The notes under the pieces were generated by a model. The model searched no databases and was not told the origin of the DNA. It saw only the letters and a list, made by a program, of their open reading frames with translations. Source: an uncultured Hyphomonadaceae bacterium (lineage in GTDB: Bacteria; Pseudomonadota; Alphaproteobacteria; Caulobacterales; Hyphomonadaceae). Taken from it: a DNA stretch of 64,000 bases. Shown here in pieces: positions 63,342 through 64,000 of this stretch. Position 1 is the stretch's first letter. Every line of letters starts with the position of its first letter. The stretch is from the NCBI GenBank assembly GCA_913057945.1, contig CAJXOF010000017.1:19732-83731 (forward strand). Reading direction: 5' to 3'. The position numbers and the translations under genes were made by a program.

Positions 63342-63533
63342 TGTCATCCCGGAATTTGCGTCAGCAAATATCCGGGACCCGGAAGCGAAGCTGTGTACGA
63401 AACCAGCATCCTTCGACTTCGCTCAGGATGAGTCCGCAAAGAAACGCTATTCCAAAGCGCTCATGCTGAGCGAAGTCGAAGCATGTAAGCGGGCTGGGTC
63501 CCGGATAAGCGCGGGGCGCTTTCCGGGATGACA
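63342..63533. repeat. Nested inverted-repeat intergenic element
   Basis: Three nested perfect arms: TGTCATCCCGGAA (63342-63354) with 63521-63533; ATCCGGGACCC (63370-63380) with 63496-63506; TTCGACTTCGCTCA (63412-63425) with 63467-63480. The whole 192-base unit can fold into one long cruciform. It resembles dispersed intergenic palindromic repeats seen in many proteobacteria; copy number elsewhere cannot be judged. Confidence 0.85.
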
Positions 63534-63612
63534 AGAAATAAGAGGTGCGCAGCACCAGACCCCGGCGCGGGGCGGACCCGGCCGGTGACATGGTTTCACG
63601 AAATGATCCGCC

Positions 63613-64000
63613 TCAGGACGTGTCCGGGTTTTCCCGTACCGCCGCCTCATGCAGCTCCGCCAGGGTCGCCTGTTCGGCCTGTGTCACCGGCAAGCGGCAG
63701 AAGGCGGGCGGCAGGGCGCGGGCGATGACCGGACGCAGGCCGGCCAGAAGGCGGCGCATCGCCTCGACATAGCGGGGCAGGTTTTCCAGCGCATCCTCCA
63801 GCGCCAGCAGGCGGCGGACCTGCCGCGTGGTGGGCAGGATGTCGTGCGGCCCGGCCGGATAGTCAGAGAGATCGACCGGCGTTTCGACATCAAGGCGGCG
63901 GATGCGCGGCCCGGTGCGAAAGCGTTTCGGCGGCGGCGTGCGGGGCGTCTGGCGGGGCGCGGCTTCGCAGAGGCGGAAATGCGGCTGCGGGAAGAGGGGG
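63613..64000 (-). CDS. 3' end of an unidentified gene cut by the window edge
   Basis: An open frame of 128 codons runs from the right edge to a TGA at 63613-63615 without a stop. The protein is Arg/Leu/Pro-rich: a proline/arginine-rich stretch followed by an amphipathic helix region (QVRRLLALEDALENLPRYVEAMRRLLAGL). The lack of stops and strong GC-type codon use make it convincing as coding. No family is recognised and the start lies outside the window. Confidence 0.7.
   Translation of the reverse strand, partial: PLFPQPHFRLCEAAPRQTPRTPPPKRFRTGPRIRRLDVETPVDLSDYPAGPHDILPTTRQVRRLLALEDALENLPRYVEAMRRLLAGLRPVIARALPPAFCRLPVTQAEQATLAELHEAAVRENPDTS

Overview
The window comes from the chromosome of an alphaproteobacterium, most likely a marine, dimorphic member of the Hyphomonadaceae. 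The evidence is CtrA and SciP next to a Caulobacter-like fliF-fliG-flbE-fliN cluster, GANTC sites and TTAA motifs upstream of ctrA, an exact EcfG-type stress promoter (GGAAC-N17-CGTT), an alphaproteobacterial-type DnaG zinc region, and a carbohydrate-feeding gene set (GH3 lipoprotein, TonB receptor, PQQ sugar dehydrogenase). Most of the sequence is GC-rich. The exception is a clearly AT-richer stretch at about 48.9-59.6 kb. GC was judged by eye, not computed.

Layout. 0-9 kb holds small enzymes, a GH3 beta-glycosidase, a TetR regulator with palindromic operator candidates, a 2OG-Fe(II) oxygenase, carA and a YqeY-like protein. 9-14.5 kb has a PRC-barrel stress lipoprotein, dnaG and rpoD. 14.5-25.8 kb is housekeeping: metY, a YpfJ-type protease, yjbQ, panD, a luciferase-like monooxygenase, lgt plus a MidA-like methyltransferase, ubiK, ybjN, proC, a COQ9/TetR-like protein and a kinase-like protein. 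26-31.6 kb is the cell-cycle and flagellar block sciP-fliF-fliG-flbE-fliN-flhF-flhG-ctrA. It contains an extremely short FliF and an FlhF with a damaged GTPase site. 31.6-42 kb has recR, a sugar dehydrogenase, a TonB receptor, queC/queD, a pirin, a deacetylase-fold protein and recQ.

Two insertions stand out. (1) The last 53 bp of recQ are repeated exactly 1,523 bp downstream, on the far side of a lone lipoprotein gene. This looks like a small cassette placed in the recQ 3' end with the reading frame restored. (2) A tRNA gene (CAT anticodon) is followed by a 12.1-kb island bounded by an exact 19-bp repeat of the tRNA 3' end. It carries a tyrosine integrase, an AlpA-like protein, a TetR operon, a solitary adenine methyltransferase, a three-gene operon (double-GHKL histidine kinase, receiver/zinc protein, unknown 230-aa protein) and a STAND NTPase translationally coupled to a WD40-like protein with near-identical blades. 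The cargo looks like phage defence. The kinase-receiver-unknown operon is the best candidate here for an undescribed system. The integrase stop codon is supplied by the tRNA gene, so the excised circle would encode a slightly longer integrase.

59.7-64 kb returns to host sequence: a secreted helical protein, trxB, a cation diffusion facilitator, a VOC protein, a nested inverted-repeat element and the 3' end of an unidentified gene cut by the window edge. All function calls rest on reading motifs by eye. No database search was run.
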